From positions 1 through 8,000 of the forward strand of contig CALIAD010000157.1 in the NCBI GenBank assembly GCA_938041635.1: a DNA stretch of 8,000 bases. The letters are read 5' to 3'. The stretch is from an uncultured Atopobium sp. Its GTDB lineage: Bacteria > Actinomycetota > Coriobacteriia > Coriobacteriales > Atopobiaceae. A program made the position numbers and the translations under genes. A model generated the notes under the pieces. That model did no database searches. It was not told the origin of the DNA and saw only the letters and a list, made by a program, of their open reading frames with translations. This document shows positions 1-5,746 of this stretch, one piece after another (positions within the stretch are counted from its first letter, which is position 1; the number at the start of each line of letters is the position of its first letter).

Positions 1-16
1 TGTAGGCTAGAAGGTA

Positions 17-44
17 GTAAGGAAATAGCCTTACACCACTTTTT
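17..44 (+). terminator. weak terminator-like hairpin upstream of the first surface-protein gene
   Basis: GTAAGG (17-22) and CCTTAC (29-34) form a perfect 6-bp stem with loop AAATAG. Five bases later there is a run of five T (40-44). It could end transcription from a gene left of the window or act in the leader of the gene at 62. The stem is short and the T-run is displaced, so this is tentative. Confidence 0.3.
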
Positions 45-61
45 GAGACGTAACTTATGAA

Positions 62-898
62 ATGAAGAAGTATTTGCGCAACAACGTAAAGCTGCTCGCA
101 ATTGCAGGCATTATGGCAAGTGTGCTGGTTTTCTCACCAGTACTTTCTGCGATAGCTCTTGCTGAGGGTACTGAGGTAGCTGAGGCAAGCGCCACAACTG
201 AGGTCACCACTACAACTGAGGCAGCAACTACAACTGAAGTTACTTCAACAACAGAGTCTGCTGTCACAACTGAGTCGACCGCTCCTGCTGCCTCAACAGA
301 TGATGATAGTGACGCAGAGGCAGTTGGATCTTATATGGGCGCCGATGGCATAATGCGTGAAATCCACATTTCAGTATCAACAGATGGCGGCACTTATAAC
401 GGAAAAGATTATATTCCACCAACTATTTCAGATGATTTTAAGAGCGTTTCTTTTAGCAGCAATGTTCAGCGTGAGGGATACACACTGGTAGGTTTTTCAA
501 CAGGTTATTTTTCGCAAGAGGAAATAAACAATGCAACACCAGATATGTCGAAACCATATACTATCGATGAGAGTGGCAATGTTCATATGAATCTTGATGA
601 TATTGTTGCTTGGAGTGTTACCGACGATATTGATACAAACACTATTACGATTCGCTATCATCTAACTACCTTATGGGCACCAAATCCTGAGCCAGAGCCA
701 GAGCCTGAGCCTGAGCCTCAGCCAGAGCCAGAGCCCGCTCCAGTTGTGCCTGCTTCTGATGCAACCCAAACTCCTGCACCAAGGCGCGAGAAAAGCGTTC
801 TGCCTAATACAGGTGACGCAAGCTCGGTAGTAGGTGTTTTCGCAGCAGCTGGCACTACTCTTGTTGCACTTGGTCTCCGCAGGAAAATGCAGCAGTAA
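62..898 (+). CDS. LPXTG-anchored surface protein with InlB-B-repeat-like domain (paralog 1)
   Basis: A 278-residue protein expected to be covalently attached to peptidoglycan by a sortase. Seen in order: a Sec signal peptide (1-34, likely cut after ALA), a Thr/Glu-rich low-complexity stalk (about 43-73), a globular segment (about 88-207), a Pro-Glu rod (209-225), LPNTG (247-251), a hydrophobic helix and a basic tail (RRKMQQ). The globular part has the pattern DGGTYNG..., QREGYTLVGFST and a closing LTTLWAPNP. This resembles the InlB B-repeat / Listeria-Bacteroides repeat found in many adhesins; the assignment is by pattern only. The start is supported by residue-for-residue alignment of the signal peptide with the next gene, although no clear ribosome binding site precedes it. 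An ATG at 57 opens only a two-codon frame. The ligand is unknown; a role in adhesion or host interaction is an inference. Confidence 0.9.
   Translation: MKKYLRNNVKLLAIAGIMASVLVFSPVLSAIALAEGTEVAEASATTEVTTTTEAATTTEVTSTTESAVTTESTAPAASTDDDSDAEAVGSYMGADGIMREIHISVSTDGGTYNGKDYIPPTISDDFKSVSFSSNVQREGYTLVGFSTGYFSQEEINNATPDMSKPYTIDESGNVHMNLDDIVAWSVTDDIDTNTITIRYHLTTLWAPNPEPEPEPEPEPQPEPEPAPVVPASDATQTPAPRREKSVLPNTGDASSVVGVFAAAGTTLVALGLRRKMQQ
188..280 (+). repeat. Thr/Glu-rich low-complexity stalk, paralog 1
   Basis: This stretch encodes degenerate TTE repeats (residues about 43-73) with ACAACTGAG-like units recurring in the DNA. Such Thr-rich segments usually form extended, possibly glycosylated stalks in wall proteins; glycosylation here is an inference. 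Confidence 0.7.
686..736 (+). repeat. Pro-Glu wall-spanning repeat, paralog 1
   Basis: CCN-GAR codons encode alternating Pro-Glu with one Pro-Gln (residues 209-225). It lies just before the sorting signal, where such rods span the cell wall. It is shorter than the matching rod in the next gene. Confidence 0.85.
739..889 (+). repeat. sorting-module direct repeat, copy 1
   Basis: This encodes the linker, LPNTG and membrane anchor. It matches 1701-1851 with about eight mismatches over about 151 bases by hand alignment, far more similar than the ectodomain coding region of the same two genes. Confidence 0.85.
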
Positions 899-927
899 AT
901 AGTCTCTCCTAGTAGAAATAAATCCTT

Positions 928-1857
928 ATGCCTAAGTATTTTCACAACAGCACAAAGCTCCTTATTCTTTCCGGTGCTCTTGCAGGAGCATTGGTTTTCT
1001 CGTCAGCACTTTCTTCTCTTGCGCTTGCAGAGGGTACTGAGGTGACAGAAGCAACCGCAACTACTGCAACAACTGCAACTAACGATGCAGCTGAAGCAAC
1101 CGTCACAGCTGAGACAACCGTCTCGACCGAGTTGTCCGCTACAACTGAAGCAGCCGCCGCAGCTGAGACGACTGCGACAACTGAGACAACCACTTCAGCT
1201 GAAGCTGCTGCCAACACCACCTCAACAGATGACAATGGTGCAACAATCGTTCGTTTTTATGACCCTGTAGTTGGTTGGAACACTAGGATCAATCTTGTTG
1301 TCGGTGCATACGGCACTCAATACAACGGAAATGCCTATATTCCTGCAACGATTTCAGACGATCATAAGAGTTTTACTTTTGATGGAAATATTCAGCGAGA
1401 CGGTTACACGCTGGTAGGATATTCGTCAGAAACACTTCTCGGTAATCAAAGGGATAACGCAACTCCTGACCAGTCAATACCTTACACCGTTGATGCTAAC
1501 GGATTTGTCCACGTGAATTTTGCTGATATTACCACGTGGTCCGTTACCGACGACCTTCGTGATGACACTACAACTTACTATTACTTTTTTGCTCCGCTTT
1601 GGTCGCCAAATCCTGAACCAGAGCCAGAGCCAGAACCTGAGCCTCAGCCAGAACCAGAGCCAGAGCCAGAACCTGAGCCTCAGCCAGAACCAGAGCCTAC
1701 TCCAGTTGTGCCTGCCTCTGATGCAACCCAAACTCCTGCACCAAGGCGCGAGAAGAGCGCTCTGCCTAATACAGGTGACGCAAGCTCTGTAGCAGGTGTT
1801 ATCGCAGCAGCTGGCACTACTCTTGTTGCACTTGGTCTCCGTAAGAAAATGAAGTAA
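928..1857 (+). CDS. LPXTG-anchored surface protein with InlB-B-repeat-like domain (paralog 2)
   Basis: A 309-residue paralog of the preceding protein, starting 29 bases after its stop and probably co-transcribed with it. Seen: signal peptide 1-34, a longer Thr/Ala/Glu-rich stalk (about 41-100), a globular segment (about 106-227) with NIQRDGYTLVGYSS and a closing LWSPNP as in an InlB B-repeat, an enlarged Pro-Glu rod (229-257), LPNTG (279-283), a hydrophobic helix and a KKMK tail. The shared blocks YNGxxYIPxTISDD, NATPD and WSVTDD show common descent, while the rest of the ectodomain differs. There is no good ribosome binding site before the ATG, but the start is fixed by alignment with the first paralog. 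Sortase anchoring is well supported; adhesion or immune-related function is inference. Confidence 0.9.
   Translation: MPKYFHNSTKLLILSGALAGALVFSSALSSLALAEGTEVTEATATTATTATNDAAEATVTAETTVSTELSATTEAAAAAETTATTETTTSAEAAANTTSTDDNGATIVRFYDPVVGWNTRINLVVGAYGTQYNGNAYIPATISDDHKSFTFDGNIQRDGYTLVGYSSETLLGNQRDNATPDQSIPYTVDANGFVHVNFADITTWSVTDDLRDDTTTYYYFFAPLWSPNPEPEPEPEPEPQPEPEPEPEPEPQPEPEPTPVVPASDATQTPAPRREKSALPNTGDASSVAGVIAAAGTTLVALGLRKKMK
1048..1227 (+). repeat. Thr/Ala/Glu-rich low-complexity stalk, paralog 2
   Basis: About 60 residues (41-100) are nearly all Thr, Ala, Glu, Val or Ser, encoded by degenerate ACAACTGAG/GCAGCTGAG-like units. It is roughly twice the length of the matching stalk in paralog 1, suggesting expansion or contraction by slippage or unequal recombination. 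Confidence 0.7.
1612..1698 (+). repeat. Pro-Glu rod with a perfect 36-bp tandem duplication
   Basis: Alternating Pro-Glu codons run through residues 229-257. Within them 1618-1653 and 1654-1689 are identical 36-bp units (12 residues each, including one Pro-Gln). Paralog 1 has only one comparable unit, so the duplication explains its longer rod. Confidence 0.88.
1701..1851 (+). repeat. sorting-module direct repeat, copy 2
   Basis: Second copy of the linker, LPNTG and anchor segment at 739-889. Most of the few differences are silent or conservative. Confidence 0.85.
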
Positions 1858-1886
1858 TAAACTGCAAGAGCTAATAAGTAACAAAT

Positions 1887-1927
1887 ACGCCTCTAGAAAT
1901 AAGATTTTCTAGAGGTGTTTCTTTTTT
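1887..1927 (+). terminator. strong intrinsic terminator after the surface-protein pair
   Basis: CCTCTAGAAA (1890-1899) pairs perfectly with TTTCTAGAGG (1906-1915). Three more pairs, one of them G-T, extend the base of the stem. The loop is six bases and the stem runs into a T-rich tail (1918-1927). It lies 30 bases after the stop of the second surface-protein gene. The other strand has a weaker T-rich tail, so it may also serve the convergent gene. Confidence 0.9.
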
Positions 1928-1947
1928 AAGGTATCTTTTGATTTGTG

Positions 1948-1965
1948 GCTCGCGGTTAGTCGAGC
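1948..1965. other. short inverted repeat between convergent genes
   Basis: GCTCG (1948-1952) and CGAGC (1961-1965) could pair with an 8-base loop, just past the minus-strand gene's stop. No T-tract follows on the minus strand, so it is at best a weak terminator or an RNA 3'-end structure. Confidence 0.3.
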
Positions 1966-1977
1966 ATTTAAGACACT

Positions 1978-2577
1978 CTAAAAGATATATCCCTTTGCAA
2001 CAGCCCAGTTCCAGATGCGGTCAGCCTGTACTTCACAGCGCTGCTTAAGTTCAGCAGTGTTAGAACCAGTGAAAGTAACCTGCTGAACAGAAAGAGGAAG
2101 GTTATCTGGCCTAGTAATAGTTAGAGTTGCGCTGTTCATAGCCATACGAGCGGTCTTGTTTGTACCAAGGCGGACCTTAACAGTAAAGTAACCACGAGCA
2201 ACAGGCCACTCGGTAACTTCTCCGCTATTGGCTGTTCCAGACCTAAATCCGTTTGCATTAGCAATAATGCTATAGCCATTCATAAAGAAACCAGCTGCAA
2301 TAAGTAGGCCACCAATGGCGCACAAAAGAATTCCTGCAAAAATGGTGCCCTCACCATTTAAATTAAAGAAATTCCAGAGGCCGCCAACAGCAAAAAACAC
2401 ACCGGCTGCCCAACCAACAAGAGGGCTAGCAGCTCCCTGAGGTTTACCAAAATCAATTACATCGTAAGTAAGAGGAATAGGAGAAGTATCGTTTTTATCG
2501 TAAAGATAAACGTTGCTTGGAGTTTCTTGTTTTTGAGCGAGTTTTTGTGGTGCTTCTGGTGGAGTTGGAAGTGACAT
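1978..2577 (-). CDS. uncharacterised protein with two membrane segments
   Basis: A 199-residue protein that I do not recognise. It has a Pro/Gln-rich, probably disordered N-terminus (1-21), then a short polar region. Two hydrophobic helices follow (about 52-72 and 78-98), joined by a short loop with NGEG. A soluble C-terminal half (about 103-199) contains Trp/Tyr-rich strands and ends in a likely helix (ELKQRCEVQADRIWNWAV). There is no cleavable signal peptide, so it is probably an integral membrane protein with a folded domain on one face. The start is well supported by an AAAAGGAGGA ribosome binding site six bases upstream. It is transcribed divergently from the lipoprotein array and convergently with the surface-protein pair. 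Sharing the intergenic region with the lipoproteins could mean co-regulation, but nothing in the sequence proves a link. Confidence 0.85.
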   Translation of the reverse strand: MSLPTPPEAPQKLAQKQETPSNVYLYDKNDTSPIPLTYDVIDFGKPQGAASPLVGWAAGVFFAVGGLWNFFNLNGEGTIFAGILLCAIGGLLIAAGFFMNGYSIIANANGFRSGTANSGEVTEWPVARGYFTVKVRLGTNKTARMAMNSATLTITRPDNLPLSVQQVTFTGSNTAELKQRCEVQADRIWNWAVAKGYIF

Positions 2578-2583
2578 AAAGCG

Positions 2584-2593
2584 TCCTCCTTTT
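2584..2593 (-). promoter_or_regulatory. strong ribosome binding site of the two-helix membrane protein gene
   Basis: On the minus strand the sequence reads AAAAGGAGGA, followed by CGCTTT and ATG. It is the best ribosome binding site in the window and fixes the start of the 199-residue protein. Confidence 0.9.
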
Positions 2594-2610
2594 AACTGGT
2601 AGAACCGTTC

Positions 2611-2631
2611 AGGATATAAAAAAATTATCCT
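2611..2631. promoter_or_regulatory. AT-rich palindrome in the divergent intergenic region
   Basis: AGGATA (2611-2616) and TATCCT (2626-2631) form a perfect inverted repeat around the 9-base spacer TAAAAAAAT. It lies between two divergent genes, where operators are often found. It would also fall in the 5' leader of the minus-strand gene. No regulator is assigned. Confidence 0.35.
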
Positions 2632-2633
2632 AT

Positions 2634-2664
2634 TTGAGAGATTTATTGTAACATATTGGATAGT
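2634..2664 (+). promoter_or_regulatory. possible promoter for the lipoprotein array
   Basis: TTGAGA (2634-2639) and GATAGT (2659-2664) could be -35 and -10 boxes, but their 19-base spacing is long and the -10 matches only four of six bases. A second option is TTGTAA (2646-2651) with TTAAAT (2671-2676). A promoter for the array is expected in this region, but I cannot choose firmly. Confidence 0.25.
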
Positions 2665-2674
2665 AGAGGCTTAA
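2645..2674 (-). promoter_or_regulatory. candidate promoter for the minus-strand membrane protein gene
   Basis: On the minus strand TGTTACAAT (2645-2653) fits an extended -10 element: TACAAT matches five of six consensus bases and is preceded by TG. A poor -35 (TTAAGC, 2669-2674) lies 18 bases upstream. Transcription would begin near 2638 and include the palindrome and the ribosome binding site. Confidence 0.4.
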
Positions 2675-2701
2675 ATTTTTTAATTTGGCACTGCTCCCAC
2701 T

Positions 2702-2708
2702 GAAAGGA
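2702..2708 (+). promoter_or_regulatory. ribosome binding site deciding the start of lipoprotein 1
   Basis: GAAAGGA lies six bases before the ATG at 2715. The same GAAAGGA plus six-base spacing precedes the third lipoprotein at 4699. It rules out an in-frame TTG at 2685, which would place extra residues before the signal peptide. Confidence 0.85.
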
Positions 2709-2714
2709 TGCTTA

Positions 2715-3665
2715 ATGAAAAGACGTCGACTAGCACTGACTTGTGCACTGGTCCTTGCGCTTTCATCAGGTGTTGTATTTACTGCGTGTAACCCTAATAT
2801 TTTTGGTTTACCATCACCTGAAGAGATTGCCGCTCAGAAGGAAGCAGAAGAGAAGAAAGCTGCTCTTGCTCCTTATGTAGGCATTTGGGAAGCCAAGTCA
2901 ATCGAAGATGAAAATAAGGGCACAGTCACTGAAGACATGTACAAAGATGTTAGAGATGTTTATCTAGCAATTTATGGCTATGACTTCTCTGATGATGGCA
3001 CTGGTTTGTTTGTTCGCTTCGGCGCTCAGAAGCCCTTTACCTGGTCTGTTGATGCCGATGGAAAGCTTACTATCACCCTTGCAGGCAATGCTGGAAGCTA
3101 TACAGCAAGCGTTGATTCCTCAGGTCAGATGACCGTTGAGGGCTCTGATGGTTCTAAAGCTATCCTTACTCAGGTAAGCAAGACCTCAGGTGATTATTCT
3201 CATATTAGGTATGAGCCCTTTAATCCATTAACAGGAACGGGCAACATTTCTAAAAACAAGTCATCGCATGAAACTAAACTACGCTTTACTATCACCACTG
3301 AGCTTGATCAGGTCATTGTTGATACCGATGAGCTCTATGTAAGGCTTATTGGCATCGCTTCCCTTAAAGACCTTAAGGGTTTTGAAGGCTATGTCTTTGA
3401 GGTTATTAATAGAACTCCTTATACAACCGGCTATCAATTTACTATTCAAGATCCAACCGATGGCTATTGGGCTTATGGATTTAACGTGTTAGAGCCAGGT
3501 GAGAGAGTCTATGAATATGTTCTTAATAACCAACGTAGAGATAAGTCACTTTCTGAAGTCACGGATGTAAAAGGCACTCTTGAGTATGACCACTCTAGCA
3601 ATGGCGCCCTTCATAATGACGAGAAAACCGTGACATTTGATTTGCCTACTGGGCAGAGCAAGTAA
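2715..3665 (+). CDS. lipoprotein of a four-member tandem family (member 1)
   Basis: A 316-residue secreted lipoprotein. Seen: a basic n-region (KRRR), a hydrophobic core and a lipobox ending FTAC with Cys25 as the lipidated residue. A charged, probably helical linker follows (about 34-51, EEIAAQKEAEEKKAA). Next is a domain at about 54-155 with VGIWEA, DFSDDGTGLFVRFG, KPFTW and DADGKLTITLAG, which resembles lipocalin-like small beta-barrel domains of Gram-positive lipoproteins. A C-terminal beta-rich domain (about 185-316) carries VDTDELYVR, EGYVFEVIN and LEPGERVYEYV. Family assignment is by pattern. The start at 2715 is chosen from the ribosome binding site and from Cys25 alignment across all four members; an in-frame TTG at 2685 is rejected. 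It is the first gene of the array, with 47 bases to the next. Ligand and role are unknown; ligand binding at the cell surface is inference. Confidence 0.9.
   Translation: MKRRRLALTCALVLALSSGVVFTACNPNIFGLPSPEEIAAQKEAEEKKAALAPYVGIWEAKSIEDENKGTVTEDMYKDVRDVYLAIYGYDFSDDGTGLFVRFGAQKPFTWSVDADGKLTITLAGNAGSYTASVDSSGQMTVEGSDGSKAILTQVSKTSGDYSHIRYEPFNPLTGTGNISKNKSSHETKLRFTITTELDQVIVDTDELYVRLIGIASLKDLKGFEGYVFEVINRTPYTTGYQFTIQDPTDGYWAYGFNVLEPGERVYEYVLNNQRRDKSLSEVTDVKGTLEYDHSSNGALHNDEKTVTFDLPTGQSK
3021..3058 (+). repeat. 38-bp exact match between lipoproteins 1 and 4
   Basis: This segment is identical to 6055-6092. It encodes the GAQKPFTW core and the start of the following strand in the N-terminal domain. 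Flanking sequence stays similar but with scattered silent changes. Confidence 0.85.
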
Positions 3666-3700
3666 CAGTTAAGAGTTAGTTTTATATCGCTGCACGTATG

Positions 3701-3706
3701 GAAGGA
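3701..3706 (+). promoter_or_regulatory. ribosome binding site deciding the start of lipoprotein 2
   Basis: GAAGGA lies six bases before the ATG at 3713. This favours that start over the in-frame ATG at 3698, whose own codon borders the binding site. Confidence 0.8.
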
Positions 3707-3712
3707 AGTTTA

Positions 3713-4648
3713 ATGAAAAAGCGTCAAATGCTGTTAGGATGTCTGCTCGCACTGGTGCTTTCCGTAAGTGCAGTGCTTAGTGCATGCTCATCAGGGGATA
3801 ACAGTCCCGCAGGAAACAAAAAGTCTGCTGGTCAGATCGTAGGTGTTTGGGAAGCTTATGACATCTTTGAACCCGGACTAGGAAACCTGAGGGAGGGAGC
3901 AGCCTACGACGATTATAAAGAACAGTTCCATGCAATTTATGCTTTCAGCTTTGCTGAGGATGGAACTGGCTTGTTTACTCGCTTTGGCATAATGAAGCCT
4001 TTTACCTGGACTGTTGATGCAGAAGGAAAGATTACAGTTACCCTTGAGGGAACTGCGGGCTCCTTTACCGGAGAGATTGACGCTGAGACTGGCAGGTTAA
4101 GGCTCAAGGGTACTGGCTACGATGAGACTGACGCCGAGCTTAAGCAGATTTCAACTACTGCTGGAGACTATTCAAGTGCTACCTATCAGCCATTTGATCA
4201 ACTTACCAATAAAGGTACCGTACCAACCATGATTAGGTATGACGATCTCAAGTTCAAAAATTTTGAAATAACTCGAGAGGTCAATAAAGTTCTTATCGAT
4301 ACAGATAAGCTGTATATGAATCTGTATGCTATCGCTCAGGTACCAGGAAGCTCTCAAGAAGGTTACGTATTTGAGATTATCAACAAGTGTCCTGAGTCAT
4401 TTTACGGAGAGTTCTCTCTTGGAGATCTACATGGTCCTCTGAAAGCCTTTGGTCAAGCCTCCTTACAACCTGGTGAGAAGTTCTATTTGTTCGTTCCTAA
4501 TGTCTCGCAGACACCAGGATCTCTTGTGGCACTTTCTAATCCAAAAGCTACGGTTGATACTATTTACAATGACCCAACAACTAGCGTAGTTACTCAGCAA
4601 AGGCAGAGATTAGAGCTTGACCTAAATATCCCTCCTAAGTCTGAGTAG
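3713..4648 (+). CDS. lipoprotein of the tandem family, divergent member (member 2)
   Basis: A 311-residue lipoprotein. The signal peptide starts MKKRQ and ends in a lipobox LSAC with Cys25, followed by a Ser/Gly/Asn/Lys linker. It keeps the family framework in the N-terminal domain (about 42-145): VGVWEAYD, FAEDGTGLFTRFG, KPFTWTVDAEGKITVTL. The C-terminal domain (about 180-311) keeps LIDTDKLYM, EGYVFEIIN and LQPGEKFYLFV. It is the outlier of the four: it lacks the charged EEIAAQKEAEEKKA linker and the shared SGQMT-EGSDGSKA block is replaced by unrelated residues. An extra Cys in EIINKCPES is absent from the other members. The start is set by the ribosome binding site and by Cys25; the longer frame from 3698 is less likely. 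It probably represents an older duplication with a different ligand or partner; function is unknown. Confidence 0.9.
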   Translation: MKKRQMLLGCLLALVLSVSAVLSACSSGDNSPAGNKKSAGQIVGVWEAYDIFEPGLGNLREGAAYDDYKEQFHAIYAFSFAEDGTGLFTRFGIMKPFTWTVDAEGKITVTLEGTAGSFTGEIDAETGRLRLKGTGYDETDAELKQISTTAGDYSSATYQPFDQLTNKGTVPTMIRYDDLKFKNFEITREVNKVLIDTDKLYMNLYAIAQVPGSSQEGYVFEIINKCPESFYGEFSLGDLHGPLKAFGQASLQPGEKFYLFVPNVSQTPGSLVALSNPKATVDTIYNDPTTSVVTQQRQRLELDLNIPPKSE

Positions 4649-4685
4649 CAAAAGAACGCATATCTTCAGCGTGCTCACTATCACT

Positions 4686-4692
4686 GAAAGGA
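4686..4692 (+). promoter_or_regulatory. ribosome binding site of lipoprotein 3
   Basis: GAAAGGA is followed by TACTTG and ATG. A TTG immediately before the ATG is in frame, but the spacing and the Cys25 alignment favour the ATG at 4699. Confidence 0.85.
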
Positions 4693-4698
4693 TACTTG

Positions 4699-5646
4699 AT
4701 GAAAAAACATAAATTGCTGCCAGTTCTTGCGCTTGTCTTGGCGCTCTCTGCTGGTGTTATGTTTACAGCTTGCACTCCTAACATTGGTGGGCCTTCGGCT
4801 GAAGAAATTGCAGCTCAGAAGGAAGCAGAAGAGAAGAAGGCTGCTCTTGCTCCGTTTGTGGGCGTTTGGGAAGCAAAGTCTATTAGTGATCCAAAGAAGG
4901 GCGAGATTCCCGAGAGTGTCTATCCAACAGCAAGAGACACATTCCAGGCCATTTACGGCTATGACTTTTCCGATGACGGCACTGGACTATTCGTCCGTTT
5001 CGGTGCTCAGAAGCCCTTTACCTGGACCGCTGATGCCGATGGCAAGATTACCATCACCCTTGCTGGCAACGCCGGAAGCTATACAGCAACCGTTGATTCC
5101 TCAGGCCAGATGACCATTGAGGGCTCTGACGGTTCCAAGGCAGTGCTTACCCAAGTAACTAAAACCTCAGGTGATTACTCTTCTCTTAAATATGCTCCAT
5201 TTGATGCGCTTACGGGTAAGGGAACTATTGGAGGAAATTATTCCTCCCATGATGACTTTTATATGAATTTTAAGGTAGTTACCGATGTCAACAGGGTTGT
5301 TGTTGATAATGACGACATGTACGTCAGATATGTTGGAATCGCCACAACACCAAGCGGTCAAACCGAAGGTTATGTTTTTGAGGTAATCAACAAGTCCGAT
5401 AAGACGGCCTCATATGACTTTAGGGTGGATAATTCGGATTCCACTGTGTTTGGAACAGCTCTTAATGTTCTTGAGCCTGGTGAGAGATTCTATGAGTTTG
5501 TAGTTGATAGCTCCAAAGCAGATGTACCTCTGGCTAAGCTTTCTGAATCTCAGGGAACTTTTAAGTATTCCCATGTTGCAGATGGAAGCAGTCTTGAAGA
5601 CGAGAAGACCGAGCAGTTTGATTTGACGATTTCACAGAATAAGTAA
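4699..5646 (+). CDS. lipoprotein of the tandem family (member 3)
   Basis: A 315-residue lipoprotein with signal peptide MKKHK..., lipobox FTAC (Cys25) and TPNIGGPS after the cysteine. The charged linker EEIAAQKEAEEKKAAL (about 35-50) precedes the lipocalin-like domain (about 54-155: VGVWEAKS, DFSDDGTGLFVRFG, KPFTW). The C-terminal domain (about 185-315) carries VVDNDDMYVRYVGIA, EGYVFEVINKS and LEPGERFYEFVV. The Asx-rich DNDD segment followed by a strand and the VINKS turn recall beta-sandwich modules in other Gram-positive lipoproteins, by pattern only. It is closest to members 1 and 4; a 44-bp stretch is identical to member 4. It lies 50 bases after member 2 and 105 bases before member 4. 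Function is unknown. Confidence 0.92.
   Translation: MKKHKLLPVLALVLALSAGVMFTACTPNIGGPSAEEIAAQKEAEEKKAALAPFVGVWEAKSISDPKKGEIPESVYPTARDTFQAIYGYDFSDDGTGLFVRFGAQKPFTWTADADGKITITLAGNAGSYTATVDSSGQMTIEGSDGSKAVLTQVTKTSGDYSSLKYAPFDALTGKGTIGGNYSSHDDFYMNFKVVTDVNRVVVDNDDMYVRYVGIATTPSGQTEGYVFEVINKSDKTASYDFRVDNSDSTVFGTALNVLEPGERFYEFVVDSSKADVPLAKLSESQGTFKYSHVADGSSLEDEKTEQFDLTISQNK
4849..4892 (+). repeat. 44-bp exact match between lipoproteins 3 and 4
   Basis: This segment is identical to 5902-5945 and encodes APFVGVWEAKSISD at the start of the lipocalin-like domain. Identity across every third position points to recent duplication or gene conversion. Confidence 0.88.
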
Positions 5647-5662
5647 TGCACTCAGACGATAC

Positions 5663-5725
5663 CTAGATTGAGCATAATGAACTTTGTCAAAAAAGTGTCG
5701 CCAATAAAGGACATTGTCAATCTAG
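5663..5725. promoter_or_regulatory. inverted repeat in the leader of lipoprotein 4
   Basis: CTAGATTG (5663-5670) and CAATCTAG (5718-5725) are perfect 8-bp inverted repeats. The 47 bases between them include a weaker ACTTT/AAAGT pair. They sit in the 105-base gap before member 4, about twice the length of the other gaps in the array. A leader structure or a processing site is possible. Confidence 0.35.
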
Positions 5726-5739
5726 AGAGCTTTGGTGTT

Positions 5740-5746
5740 GGAGGGA
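5740..5746 (+). promoter_or_regulatory. ribosome binding site selecting a TTG start for lipoprotein 4
   Basis: GGAGGGA lies five bases before TTG at 5752. No in-frame ATG gives a sensible signal peptide; the TTG at 5752 puts the lipobox cysteine at residue 25 as in the three paralogs. Confidence 0.8.

Noticed and set aside
942..1235. Minus-strand open frame of 97 codons opposite the Thr-rich stalk of surface protein 2
   Set aside because: It is a Val/Ala/Ser-rich shadow of the repetitive stalk codons on the + strand. The similar minus frame at 55-267 is the same artefact in paralog 1.
686..1698. Repeats in the surface-protein genes as a CRISPR array
   Set aside because: The repeats are in-frame Pro-Glu and Thr-rich codons without unique spacers of constant length.
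1474..1884. Minus-strand open frame of 136 codons opposite surface protein 2
   Set aside because: Its Trp/Leu/Arg-rich middle is simply the complement of the Pro-Glu repeat, and it lies opposite a well-supported signal-peptide/LPXTG gene.
2685..2714. TTG-initiated extension of lipoprotein 1
   Set aside because: It would place ten residues before the basic n-region, has no suitable ribosome binding site, and breaks the shared Cys25 position of the four paralogs.
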